Assembly (NCBI GenBank): GCA_963575645.1
Contig: OY754468.1
Location: 124,001 to 188,000 of the forward strand
Origin: Xanthostigma xanthostigma
Taxonomy: Eukaryota; Arthropoda; Insecta; Raphidioptera; Raphidiidae
Reading direction: 5' to 3'
DNA length: 64,000 nt
The notes beneath the pieces are model-generated. The model did not search any database and was not told where the DNA came from. It saw nothing but the letters and a program-made list of their open reading frames with translations. The first letter of the stretch is position 1. Every line of letters begins with the position of its first letter. Of the stretch, positions 46,540 to 57,494 are shown one piece after another. The position numbers and the translations under genes are program-made.

Positions 46540-47007
46540 CTAACTATTTGCTGCATTCTGTTTTTTTGCTCTGGTCTTTTTGTAAAGATTCAATAAACTA
46601 TTATAAGCAGCACTAAGCCGTTGTGTGTCAGTTCTGAAATTAACTGTATCATGTAGATATATTTGAATCATCTCGCTTATGTTCCTTTTATAATAATTCG
46701 ATTCCACATCGAGTATTGAAGTCTCTTCAAAATTGAAATTATGATGATGTTCAAAATGATGGGTCGCTAATGCCGTCTTCTCTTTTTTCAAGTAATTAGA
46801 AGTTTTGTAGTCGGTGGAATGTTGCATTAGTGTCTTTTTTAGATGTTGTGACGTTTGACCGATATATGATTTTCCGCATGAACATGGAATGTTGTATGTT
46901 ACATTCGATTGGAAATTTTTGTCTGTCTTGTCTTTTAATCTGGTATACAGTGAATTCAGAGTTACTATATTATATAACGCAAGTTTAGTGTTAGTTTTGT
47001 CTATACA
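46540..47007 (-). pseudogene. Penelope-like GIY-YIG endonuclease fragment
   Basis: About 155 codons are open on the minus strand down to the natural stop. Near the N-terminal side the frame reads LYTRLKDKTDK, then YNIPCSCGKSYIGQTSQHLKK, the CxC finger plus GIY-YIG core (YNIP ... YIGQ) diagnostic of Penelope-like endonucleases. The H-S-T-D-Y segment, a His-rich part (THHFEHHHNF) and the usual C-terminal region follow. In a complete element this domain follows the reverse transcriptase and nicks target DNA. Here the RT is missing, so it is a relic. An ATG at 46825-46827 is internal and not a true start. Confidence 0.85.
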
Positions 47008-47136
47008 TTATATTTTCTGTTTTTACACAATTTATACGGTTTATGATATTAAAGAGAAAGGATTCAACATTTTTTCCTTTCACTTTAATATCTATAATAT
47101 CGGCGGGGAAATATATGAAAAACCTTGGTTAAACAA

Positions 47137-47707
47137 TTTTTTGATGTGATAACGTCTTATAAATTGATGAATCACCAATCTTATAAATTGATAAAACACC
47201 GGCTGCATGCACGAAAAAGTGTAACGTTCCTAACGTTCGTAACGTTCCGCCTGACCCTGTCAAACGGCCCTAACGATTTGGATGAAATTTACTGAAAAGG
47301 GATTTTGGGGGGCAAAAAATCGTTTTAGCTAGGTCTCATCTCTCGAAAAAATCGTTTTCTTACAAATTTTATCATTATAAAAATCAATTTTTTGACGTAT
47401 GAAAATACTTAAATATTGTAAGTAGGTTTTGGAATTTTATACAATGAAACAATTGTTTTCAAAATATTATGACAGCTAATCTTTGAGACTTAAATAAATA
47501 CGAAAGAAAGAAAGTTAATAAAAAAAATTATTTTTATAGGTGGTGAGTAATTTAATAAATAAAATTAACCTAAATTTGAAGCGAAAGATGCAATATCATA
47601 GATTCGAATTATTATAATTATTTTATAAATTTAGGTTATGTATTACGGAATACGTTATCACGTAAAACTATCGTCCGTAAACCGACTTTACTGACACCCA
47701 ATTTTTT
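47137..47707 (+). mobile_element. ACGTGATAACGT-family MITE, copy N (type a)
   Basis: Type a copy with several small losses. The core is mutated at the left (TTGATGTGATAACG), the GTGCGTGCTTTTCTCGA segment is deleted, and the right end reads CTGACACCCAATTTTTT. A three-unit minisatellite is present. The decay suggests an older insertion than copies G, J or L. Confidence 0.9.
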
Positions 47708-48312
47708 GGTGTGACTTTTGAAACTATGTAGCTATACACAGTCTTATTTTTAAAACTGCGACTTTTTTAAACCTTTTCCTAAGTTTAATATCAACGATAC
47801 TAAATAGGTATAGAAAAGAACATGCTGGTTTTATGGTCTACCCGATCCCCATGGCTCGCATATCTGACCTCTGTATTTTGTATGATTTGGCTGCTAGAAG
47901 CAAAAAAAAAAAATGATGCCTGAACTTGGAAAATGTAAATAAAATCTCAGAGTTTTGAATAATTAAGTCAGCAAATTACAGCACTGAAGGCTGACGTGCT
48001 TTGTTGAGAGCCACTGTTTGGAGGCATTGCATTATAGACTTACGTACACCTATTTTGGATAACTCTCCCTACTCTTATCTGTCGTTTATAATATAATGAA
48101 ATCGGTTGTGCTTGCAATTTCAAGGCGAGTGACATATTTTAGTCGTATTTTTTTATTGATATTAATAGAGAAAATATTATGATTTAAAAAATATGTCAAA
48201 AAAGTAATAAACAAACGACACTATAAATTTAAAAAAAATATAAGTTTAAAAATGAATTTTAAACGATACGACATTCTGGATTCTGGAGCAAGAATTTCCC
48301 TTTTTTTTTTTT
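47708..48312. other. Unassigned AT-rich DNA
   Basis: No gene or repeat boundary seen; it ends in a T-run in which copy O is inserted. Confidence 0.45.
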
Positions 48313-48963
48313 AAAAAAAATTGGTTGTCTGTAAAGTCGGTTTACGGACGATAGTTTTACGTGATAACGTATTCCGTAATACATCCTCCCAAAATTTGGT
48401 TTCAATCCCCTTATCCTTGGTGTCGGAATGATAAGAAATGTCAAAAGTGACGTTTGCAACTGTCAAAGTATTATGTTCTAATAATAATTAGTTATTCCAA
48501 TAGTTAACTTAGAAGGCGTTGCATTTCACAAAATACTAATGTCAAAAAATTGAATTAAACATTAGAAATGCAGCCGTTTTCATGTTAAGACAAGACATAC
48601 GTTATCTTCTAATTTCCATGTACGGCAAACAAAGACGACCGACCGCGTCGCGCCATGCATTAGACAACATTGCATTTATACAGCTATTTTTCTATATAAA
48701 TTTGTATAAAAAAACTGTTTATGCAAATTCTGTTATACGAAATCTATGTAAAATGTTCTCCTCTTTCGTTTAAGACTGGTTTCAAACCGATCTGATTTAA
48801 ATTGAGCGAGAAATTAGCAAAAAGCACGCACAGGATCAGGCGGAACGTTCGCGTTAGGAACGTTACGTTAGGAACGTTACACTTTTTCGTGCATGCAGCC
48901 GGTGTTTTATCAATTTATAAGATTGGTGATTCATCAATTTATAAGACGTTATCACGTCAAAAA
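48313..48963 (-). mobile_element. ACGTGATAACGT-family MITE, copy O (type b)
   Basis: 651-bp type b copy in reverse orientation. The junction between right arm and interior is shorter than in L (ATACATCCTCCC, lacking AACCTAAA). The minisatellite is irregular (AACGTTCGCGTTAGG). Confidence 0.92.
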
Positions 48964-50585
48964 CTAATAATTTTTTGCACTTTCCTGCTCAATGGCTGAT
49001 TAGTTCAGAAAGTTCGGCTTATTATATTTTTTACTATAATTGTTATCTAAAACAGATTAAGTGATTATGTTTATCAATTACAAACTAATAAGAATATACT
49101 CAAAGAGAACCTTATTATTTTTGCCTGTTTATAATTTTAAAATATACTTTAGTGAATTTAAGTTAAATACACGCACGGGTGTCAGTAAGGGACATAACAA
49201 ATTAATTTTTTAACACGTTTTGTCATGGAACTTGATCTTAAATTGAAAGCAGTAAGAAATATTTTTTTTATTCATTTTGTGCGGGAAATTTGTTCATGAC
49301 TCGACTATGTTAAACTCCACGCCGACAAATGAGGACATTAAGAAAATATGTTTTTTCAAAGACGATCTATTTATTCGACACAATAGATTCGAGAGAGTTA
49401 AGTCTCTATTGAATTTGACTTGATTCGCGCAGACGACATTATATTATTATAGAAGTAGGTATATACACCTACGACTGTTTTAGGCGGGCGCTCGGCAGAG
49501 AAGGATCGACACGAAACGAAACAATGTGCATAGAATTCACACAACGAATGCATTGTGTGTGTTTGTGTGTCGGTGCGTGCGTATACCTTACATTTAGAAT
49601 TCAGATAATATATCTTTCATTATTATTAATATCCTTCTTGTCTCCATATTCTACGGAAAAGCTTTAAACTGCAAACGCTGTTCATTTTACTGAAAACTAT
49701 CTGGAATTGTTCAAAGCGGTGCGCGGCTGCGTGCATCCTCCATTCTTGTTTTCATCTCGACGTCGCTCTTATCGCTTGTACAGCTATATGAATAACCCGT
49801 GTGTGTTCTGTTCCTGCCTAAAAGAGCTATTATTCCTGCTAATGTAGTCAACGAATTCCCGTCAAACGTTGACAAAAGTCAGGTAGCGAATCCCCAAGTA
49901 CTGTTGGATTTTTAAAAGAAGACCGGTCTATGGAATGTAGTCCTATGACCTTATTTCAGAAGAGCGCACATGTATTTTATATTAGTAAAAGGTAATGATC
50001 CTGGAACCGCTTCTATGCAATAAGGGAGTCCAGTCGACCAAACGATTCACAATTGTCGTATCGCGATAATTGTACTATTGCCATAGCTGTACAACTATAC
50101 AGCGACACTTGCTAACAGTACAAAAAAATCATACACCAGACAGTACATAGTCGTGCGTCCACGGACTAAGTTAAGGGGTGTTGTCTGAATATCATCAAAA
50201 TAGAAAGTAAAAAGGGAAAAACAGTTAGAAGTGGCGCTAGGGAGGTCATAGCGAATGTAATTAAAATGTGCGAGTTAGAGGCTCAAAATAATGCCTTAAA
50301 ATTTAAAGCTATACATTGTTTGCACGCCTTGCTATGCGCCGCCTATAAATTCCGATAATTTGGGAACACATCCGCGACTTCTTGCCCTTTCCCCACCGGT
50401 CTTCTTTCGCCGATCGCACAGTATATACAGTAGCCTTATGTTGGACTTCGCTAGTTCAACTTCAAAAACGTAAGAATGTTTTCAACTAAATATGGAGATC
50501 GCCATTTTGAATTGAAAACAAATGACATTCCTCTAAAACTATAGATTTACGGTTTAAAATGTCAAAACATTGATTTTCGATTTCA
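48964..50585. other. Unassigned stretch
   Basis: No gene, RNA or repeat boundary recognised. A GT-rich run is at about 49553-49580. Confidence 0.4.
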
Positions 50586-50813
50586 GAAGTGAAACTTCTT
50601 TAGTCGCGATGAGAGTAATTTCGTTCAACAGCGTAACTAAAACGAAAGACACAGTTAAGAATGGTGCAGGAAATGAGCTTTGCTGGCAGGCAACCGACTG
50701 CAGGTTGGCGCGCGGGTGGTACAAATATGCGTTGAAGGGGAAACTCGATCGACACGCCCCTTTCTGTTTAGTGTTTACTTGATTAGAAATGCATACCCAT
50801 GAAGTTTCACTTC
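50586..50813. mobile_element. MITE with GAAGTGAAACTTC-type inverted ends
   Basis: GAAGTGAAACTTC at the left and GAAGTTTCACTTC at the right form 13-bp inverted ends of a 228-bp element. The same type of end defines 19354-19560, but the interiors differ. A similar isolated end sequence is at about 55688. Confidence 0.6.
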
Positions 50814-50879
50814 AGACGCGCAAGATTTACACGAAGTCCGTTTTTTTATTAATTGCGTGCACAATTATTATGTAGACTA

Positions 50880-51304
50880 TACAGGGTGAAAAGTATAATT
50901 ATGTCATGCTCTAGAGGGTGGATAGAGATCGCGGAGACAAGCATTTTTAGTATAAGAACCCATGTCCGGAAATGCACCGTTACGGAGTTAGTGCGCCGGG
51001 TGTCGGGAAGACAAAGGTGATGGAAAACGGGCTCTGAAACGTTTGGCCTGTACAGTTTACTGTAATAATGTTAACAAAACATTAGAGTACACTGGCAGGC
51101 TACAAAACTAAACAATTACAACTTTGAAAAGAACGATACGGCGAAAAACGGTTGGTACAATACAGATCTTGTTGGAGAGTACAGTACATTTAAAGCAGGT
51201 GTTCGATGTGATTTCGATGCATGGGTTCTTATACTAAAAATGCTTGTCTCCGCGATCTCTATCCACCCTCTAGAGCATGACATAATTATACTTTTCACCC
51301 TGTA
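50880..51304. mobile_element. TA-flanked MITE with ~82-bp inverted ends
   Basis: TACAGGGTGAAAAGTATAAT at the left is mirrored by ATTATACTTTTCACCCTGTA at the right. The inverted homology continues for about 82 bp (through CTCTAGAGGGTGGATAGAGA and ACAAGCATTTTTAGTATAAG). TA flanks both sides (50878-50879, 51305-51306), consistent with a Tc1/mariner-mobilised MITE. The minus-strand frame here is not a gene. Confidence 0.82.
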
Positions 51305-52080
51305 TAATGAAGAATCATTTTTTTTATAGTTAAGTCTTTTTCTATTTTTAGAGGATGTAAAAAAGTGCGTTTTTTAATTATTTAATTAGTAAACATTCAT
51401 GTGTGAACTTATTATTTTTCATTTTATTGTTTGGTGCATTAATTGCCAGCAGGTTTATTATTTGAGGTGCGACTATGAAACCGTACCATCTAACTTCAAT
51501 ACATATTATTCGAGGCAGTTAAACATCAGTGTTTTTAATTACTATCTATAATTAACAAGTTAACGACTAGAATACATTTAAAAATACATATTTCATCGAA
51601 CGTTGTACTAATTTAGTTCATTTTAACTTCACTGCACTTGATATTAATGTATGACTCCATTTTACCAATTGGCAAAGTTGAAAAAATAGAGAAAAAATAT
51701 TGCAAGTGTATTTTTTCCGATGTTTCTTTTTAAATTCCAAAACGCACGTAAAATAACAATTGAACGGGACTGCTTTCATTTTCAAATGACACCGCTTCCA
51801 TAACTTTATAACCGGTTTCTTTTTTTTACAAAATTACGCCAATTCTGTCGATGTCAAAAATAAATAAAATACGCTTTTTCTAAGAATAAGAGCAAACATA
51901 GTCTTAGACCATTATTTTCATCGCAATCGAACACGCAGAATCATTTTCGTGTGGACATGCAAATGGTTTCTAATTGCATATTTTAGAAACAACGCCGGCA
52001 ACCTTTATCGATTTTAAACGCATCTTAATTAAATTTTTCATAATATATACGATAATTAATTATAATAATTATAATTATTA
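51305..52080. other. Unassigned AT-rich DNA
   Basis: Nothing recognisable. Confidence 0.45.
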
Positions 52081-52806
52081 TACCAGGTGAGGCAAAAGTC
52101 CCGGAACGGTTGAATATCTCGCATACTACGTATCATATCAAAAAAAAAAATACGTGTCAAATATTTTTCGCAAAACTATTTTTTGATACCACACATGACT
52201 CCTCACCCCCCACCCAGTTGGTGGGGGGAGGGGCAACTTTAAAATTTTAAATAGGAACCCCTATTTTTTATTGCAGATTCGGATTCTACGGGAAAAATTA
52301 CATCAATTGTATGTAATTTTTTTTTATTTTAATATTACTATCAATACAACAAATTAAATTCACCCTTCACTAAATAAATCCATATCTACAAACTAACGTT
52401 TTCATAAAATTTTTAAGTCTGGTCCTGTCGGGCCGATTTTAATAAAATTTTGGTACCACATTTTAATCATTACTAAAGGGTGAAATTTCAATTTTGAAAC
52501 GATTCGGAGAAATTTTTCGGTATTTTCGGGCCCAAAAATATTTTTCAACCCCTAAAACCCACGGAAAAAATTACATCAATTGTATGTAATTTTTCCCGTA
52601 GAATCCGAATTTGCAATAAAAAATAGGGGTTCCTATTTAAAATTTTAAAGTTGCCCCTCCCCCACCAACTGGGTGGGGGGTGAGGAGTCATGTGTGGTAT
52701 CAAAAAATAGTTTTGCGAAAAATATTTGACACGTATTTTTTTTTTTTAATATGATGCGTAGTATGCGAGATATTCAATCGTTCCGGGACTTTTGCCTCAC
52801 CCGGTA
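52081..52806. mobile_element. Foldback element with ~240-bp inverted arms
   Basis: TACCAGGTGAGGCAAAAGTC and the mirrored GACTTTTGCCTCACCCGGTA bound 726 bp. The arms stay nearly identical inwards through CACACATGACTCCTCACCCC, GGTGGGGGGAGGGG, TTAAATAGGAACCCC and TACATCAATTGTATGTAAT. The short centre (about 52330-52560) is AT-rich. No coding capacity. TA-like flanks suggest a DNA transposon, but the superfamily is open. Confidence 0.85.
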
Positions 52807-53136
52807 TCTAAACCTGAAGTAAAATATACAATGACAAGCTGTCAAATAAGCACACACTTGTACACAATATTATTATTATTGATTCACACGTATTAAAATT
52901 TACAGAATTTCAGAAAAAGAAATGTACAAATTATTATTTATTTATTTTAAATATTGACCTAATTATACTTAAAAATTAAATTAACAGATAATAAAGGATC
53001 TTCGCGACTATATGTATTTTAGTTTGATTAGAGATAGGTACCGTGTGTTTATCTCCAATTTTAAACGCTTTATATTAGTTTGGGTTGTAAATATGTATGT
53101 ATGTAACTAACTCCGTAACGGAATCTTTGAGCATAA

Positions 53137-53552
53137 TTTTCACCAATTTCCCGAAGTCTGATTAATTTGAAACTTTGCATACGTATCAAGGACCGATGAC
53201 AATGCAATAATTTGATAACAGTTTCCCATTATCCTTATTAGGACCCCCAGGATTAATAAATTCTTTTATAGATCCTCTGTAGTAAACGCTTTATTTTCAC
53301 CAATTTCCCGAAGTCTGATTAATTTGAAACTTTGCATACGTATCAAGGACCGATGACAATGCAATAATTTGATAACAGTTTCCCATTATCCTTATTAGGA
53401 CCCCCAGGATTAATAAATTCTTTTATAGATCCTCAGATTAATTTGAAACTTTGCATACGTATCAAGGACCGATGACAATGCAATAATTTGATAACAGTTT
53501 CCCATTATCCTTATTAGGACCCCCAGGATTAATAAATTCTTTTATAGATCCT
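53137..53552. repeat. Recent tandem repeat, 157-bp unit, 2.7 copies
   Basis: CACCAATTTCCCGAAGTCTG starts units at 53141 and 53298, and ATTAATTTGAAACTTTGCAT recurs at 53161, 53318 and 53437. The third copy lacks the first 38 bp of the unit, and the shared parts are identical by eye. The unit resembles insect dispersed-repeat sequence (ATACGTATCAAGGACCGATG). Confidence 0.88.
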
Positions 53553-53566
53553 CAAACTAAAAAGTG

Positions 53567-53794
53567 AAAAATAAAATATAGTTTAAAAAAAACTAAAAAA
53601 CACGCTTTATATCGCACTAAAAAGTAAAAAATAATTGTTTTAAAATAAGCTTAAAAAGCGTTGGGCGCTCGATGTACGAAAATGTGGAACAAAGCGCCCC
53701 ACGCTTTTTAAGCTTATTTTAAAACAATTATTTTTTACTTTTTAGTGCGATATAAAGCGTGTTTTTTAGTTTTTTTTAAACTATATTTTATTTT
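53567..53794. repeat. 228-bp near-perfect palindrome
   Basis: The arm AAAATAAAATATAGTTT...CACGCTTTATATCGCACTAA...AAAATAAGCTTAAAAAGCGT is mirrored exactly on the right. The inner GGGCGCT/AGCGCCC pair surrounds a loop of about 23 nt. It follows the 157-bp tandem repeat directly and is probably the end of the same element. Confidence 0.88.
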
Positions 53795-54219
53795 GTTTAT
53801 ATTAAGTAACACTCTAATATCATTATTTTGTTATACCGCGTGCCCGTAGTGACGTCACCATGTACAACACGGCGCTTTGGTAATGTCTACTCGGTAGGTA
53901 GAAGGTATACTTATTAGTACTTGTTTTTATTCGTAATAATTTCAATGTTTATGTTTAAAAGTTTGCGCTGTTTAAAATAAAAACCGGTCAAGTGTGAGTC
54001 GGACTCGCACACGAAGGGTTCCGTACACTATGTACTTTTTAAATACTTTTGTAAAAGAAACAAGAGAGGCGCTATCACAATATGTAACCAGTGGGAGTAT
54101 GCAAGTAGTTCAAGAATTTCAAGGCGTGAAATTTTACATAATACACCCCGGCGTTTTTATATTATAAACACTTTTTTTACAAAAATTTCTTGTAGAATAA
54201 AATAATATAAAGTTTGATA

Positions 54220-54780
54220 AATATACCATTATATCAAATAACAACGTTATGGCAAATATCTCTGTTGCGCATGCGCCGATTTCCCCAAAAAAATATACAA
54301 AACTTTAGAGAATATTAAACCATTATGAAAAATATACCATTATTATATAAAAACAATGTTATAGCACATACTCCTCTGCGCATGCGCCGCCTTTCCCCCT
54401 AAAACTTTTTACAAAACTTTCTTTTAAACCATTATAAAATATATACCTACTATTATTATATAAAACAACGTTATTGCATATATTTCTTTTGCGCATGCGC
54501 CAATTTTTCCTAAAAAATTTACAAAACTTTTGTAAACATAGATAGAATAATAAACCGTTATAAAAAGTATGCCGTTATTATATAAAAAACAGCCTTATAG
54601 TATATATTTCTTCTACGCATGCGCCGATTTTTTTCAAAAATTTATTTTACAAAACTCCTGTAAAACAAAATAATAAGCCTTTATGAAAAGTATACTATTA
54701 TCTTATAAAAACAACATTATAATATATATATTTCTTTTGCGCTTGCGCCGACGTCTCTCAAAAACAATAGGCCTCTTCAT
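54220..54780. repeat. Five imperfect 111-124 bp repeats with a GCGCATGCGC core
   Basis: GCGCATGCGCC or a close variant starts at 54267, 54378, 54491, 54615 and 54739, each embedded in AAACCATTATA- and TTTACAAAACTTT-like sequence. Two related units occur in reverse inside MITE copy E (about 22197 and 22291). Confidence 0.8.
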
Positions 54781-55335
54781 ATTTGCATATCAAACATCCT
54801 CCCAAAATTTGGTTTCATTCCGTTCATCCATGGTGTTGGAATGGTAAAAAATGTCAAAAATGACGTTTGCATCTGTCAAAGCAATATGTTCTAATAATTA
54901 AAATTAGTTATTCAAATCGTTAACTCAGAAGGCGTTGCATTTCTCAAAATACTAATGTCAAAAGACTGACTAATATTTGAAATGACATTCGTTTTTGAAC
55001 AAATGCAATCTTTTTTTTTAAGGCAGAACATACGCAATTTTTAAATTCCCATAGTACACTATGCAACAAACGAAGACAGACGATCCCCGTGTATGCTATG
55101 GATTAAACAAAATTGAATTTATCGAAGAATCTCGCTAGAGATTCTTTTCTGTGCTAAATGCCAACGAATCTCTAGCGTATTCTTATACATTGATTTTGCC
55201 TTTGTCCCATATAACGCCGTGTATATGAAGCAAGTTTCCAAGTTTTATAGTTCTGTGACCACGTGACTTTCATAGGACCGATTTTTCGTATCACCCATAT
55301 ATACTTCTGTACCACAATAACAGCTTATACTGTGT

Positions 55336-55415
55336 GAGTGCCAGTGGACGAGCGGGTTACGACGTAGGCTAGTAATAACTAATAACAGGGTCTTGAGTTC
55401 GATTCCCGCCAGCAT
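55336..55415 (+). repeat. tRNA-like segment (SINE head)
   Basis: TGGACGAGCGGGTTACGACG resembles an A box region and GAGTTCGATTCCCGCC is a perfect B box; the spacing fits a tRNA with a longer variable arm. An AT-rich body follows, as in tRNA-derived SINEs. A clean acceptor stem is lacking, so a working tRNA gene is unlikely. Confidence 0.5.
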
Positions 55416-55994
55416 CATTGGAAAATTTGTTTTTCAATTTTTAATTTGTTTTTATGTTTTTAATTGTTTTTTTAGTTTTAATTTATTTTCTCAATTTTTT
55501 CTCATATATTTTTATTTCTTTTTTAATTTTTATTATTTTCTTGTTTTTTGAAAAATTCACTTTCGTCAAATCTTTTATTAAAAAATAACAAAATATATGA
55601 TTGAAGTTAGATTTAAATTAATTAATTTATTAAAAAACATATTTATCATAAAAAGTGCAACAAAAATTAAAAAGTGAAAAGATTACGAAGTGAAACTTCT
55701 TTTTTTAATGCAAAATAAGTATTTTACAAATGATATGAAAAAAAATTTGTATTTTTAATGGTGGGCTTTGTTCATTGATTTTTTTTCCATGCCTTCAAAA
55801 TGTGCCTTCATGGAATCTTCAAGAATATCCATATTTCAAATGAATATAAAAAAGAATCATGTATCACAGAGCATAGACTTGTTATAGCTCATTTTTATTT
55901 TTAATAGACTTCACATGGATTGTTTACAAATTGAATGTCATGGTATTCGCATGGAGGTGTGATGAGCCGATTGCACCACTAGGTGTTGCACCGC

Positions 55995-56170
55995 GGCAGC
56001 ACTGAACTCCGCGGCAAAATATAAATGCACTTTTGTAGTACTGTTTGTTAAATGAGAAGTAAAAATCAAAAGTCGATTATTGCAATTTCTATAACCGACT
56101 TTTGATTGTTACTTCTTATTTAACAAACTACAAAAGTGCATTTATATTTGGCGCGTAATCAAGTGCTGCC
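55995..56170. repeat. Foldback insertion (~60-bp arms)
   Basis: GGCAGCACT ... AAATATAAATGCACTTTTGT ... GAGAAGTAAAAATCAAAAGT is mirrored by ACTTTTGATTGTTACTTCTT ... ACAAAAGTGCATTTATATTT ... AGTGCTGCC. It lies in the section of the large repeat that is missing from the type b MITE interior. Confidence 0.75.
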
Positions 56171-56853
56171 ACGATATAACTTACATGTCACGCCCACAAA
56201 TACATGAGAGACGCGCTCGAAACCACAGTTGCATGGAGTAAGGATCGTGTTGTTTTTTACAATACATATTCTAATTTCGGAGATTCATTGCATTTAAATA
56301 CAACAATATGAACACTTTTATTGCATTTAAATACAACAATATAAAAAATGCACATATGCTTATTTTGGAGGAAAAATAAAAATAATGTCTCACACTTTGG
56401 AAAAAGACGTGAAATCTTAAAAAAAAACTTCGGAGAAGTAAAAACTTCGTTCTGTGCTAAATTCAAAAACTTGAGGCGACTGAATCTTATACAATATATT
56501 TCTATATAAAACTGTATAAAAAAAGTGTTTCGACGAATTCTGTTATACAAAATCTATGTAAAATTTTCTCCTCTTTCGTTTAAGACAGGTCTCGAATCGA
56601 TCCGATTTAAATTGAGTGAATTATAAGCAAAAAACTTAGTTTGCTCCTCTTTTGGGAGTTTTGGGGGGTTTTTAATTATTTGTTGTTCTAGCGGCAATAG
56701 AAATACATACTCTGTGAAAATTTCAACTCTCTACCTATTACGGTTCTTGAGATACAGCCCGCTGACAGACAGACAGACGGACAGACGGACGGACAGCGGA
56801 GGATTAGTAATAGGGTCCCGTTTGAGCACCCTTCGGGTACGGAACCCTAAAAA

Positions 56854-57494
56854 TTATATGTAGTATGAATTTCATAAATGTGAAAACTTTAAATGAAATT
56901 AAATTTAAAAAATAGTTGTTTTTGTCATTACTATAAGTAGTACCTATTATACATCTGTAATTTTTTTATACATTAATTTTGTGATTAGAAATTTGGATAA
57001 GACGTTAGACGATTTGATAAAGAGACGGCACTGCTTATATGTATAATCAAAAATTGTTCCTCAATTTCGGCAAGAAATCTAAAAAAAAAAAAATTACCGG
57101 TCAGTTTTAGTAGCGAATGTTTTAAAATTAAATAGTGGTGAAAAATGGGTAAAAAATTTGAGTAGAACTTTTTCAGTCTAGACGATTTTTTTAATTGTAA
57201 ATTATAATTGTTTGATATCATGTATTTTGTAAAGATTTTAAGAATTAGAAAAATTTCTTAAAATATCTTTTAAAAGTTTTTAATGAACTTTATTTTCTGT
57301 TTTCATTACTGTTTTCTATACATATTTGATTTTATTTTTAAACTAGTCTGATTCCAGAACTAGTAGATTTATTGATAATTTTAAATTAAAACAATATTTA
57401 AAAAAAAAAGAAACAAATAAGCCAATATATTATGTATTTATAAATCAAGTCCGAGTCATAATTTTCATGACACTATAGTTTTATAATTGAAGAT
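56854..57494. other. Unassigned AT-rich DNA upstream of the LTR element
   Basis: Nothing recognisable. The last bases before the LTR are TAATTGAAGA; the matching target duplication would lie beyond the window. Confidence 0.5.

Larger units (their letters stand above)
46020..47007 (-). mobile_element. Penelope-like element fragment
   Basis: Reads on the minus strand: the C-terminal endonuclease coding end (46540-47007), then a 3' non-coding region, ending in the Penelope-type terminal motif with a hammerhead-like core (46072-46108). Reverse transcriptase sequence upstream of 47007 is lost; an in-frame stop is at 47008-47010. A family copy (N) of the MITE lies just beyond. Confidence 0.78.
53976..56853 (+). 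mobile_element. Large composite dispersed repeat (GGTTCCGTAC ... GTACGGAACC)
   Basis: Starts with AAAACCGGTCAAGTGTGAGT and GAAGGGTTCCGTAC, and ends with AGACAGACGGACAGACGGAC and GGGTACGGAACCCTAAAAA. These end segments I recognise as abundant in Lepidoptera. Inside are five GCGCATGCGC-containing units (54220-54780), a stretch homologous to the type b MITE interior (54795-55100 and 56485-56640), a tRNA-like segment and a foldback. No protein frame is recognised, so it is non-autonomous or unrelated to coding elements. Confidence 0.55.
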
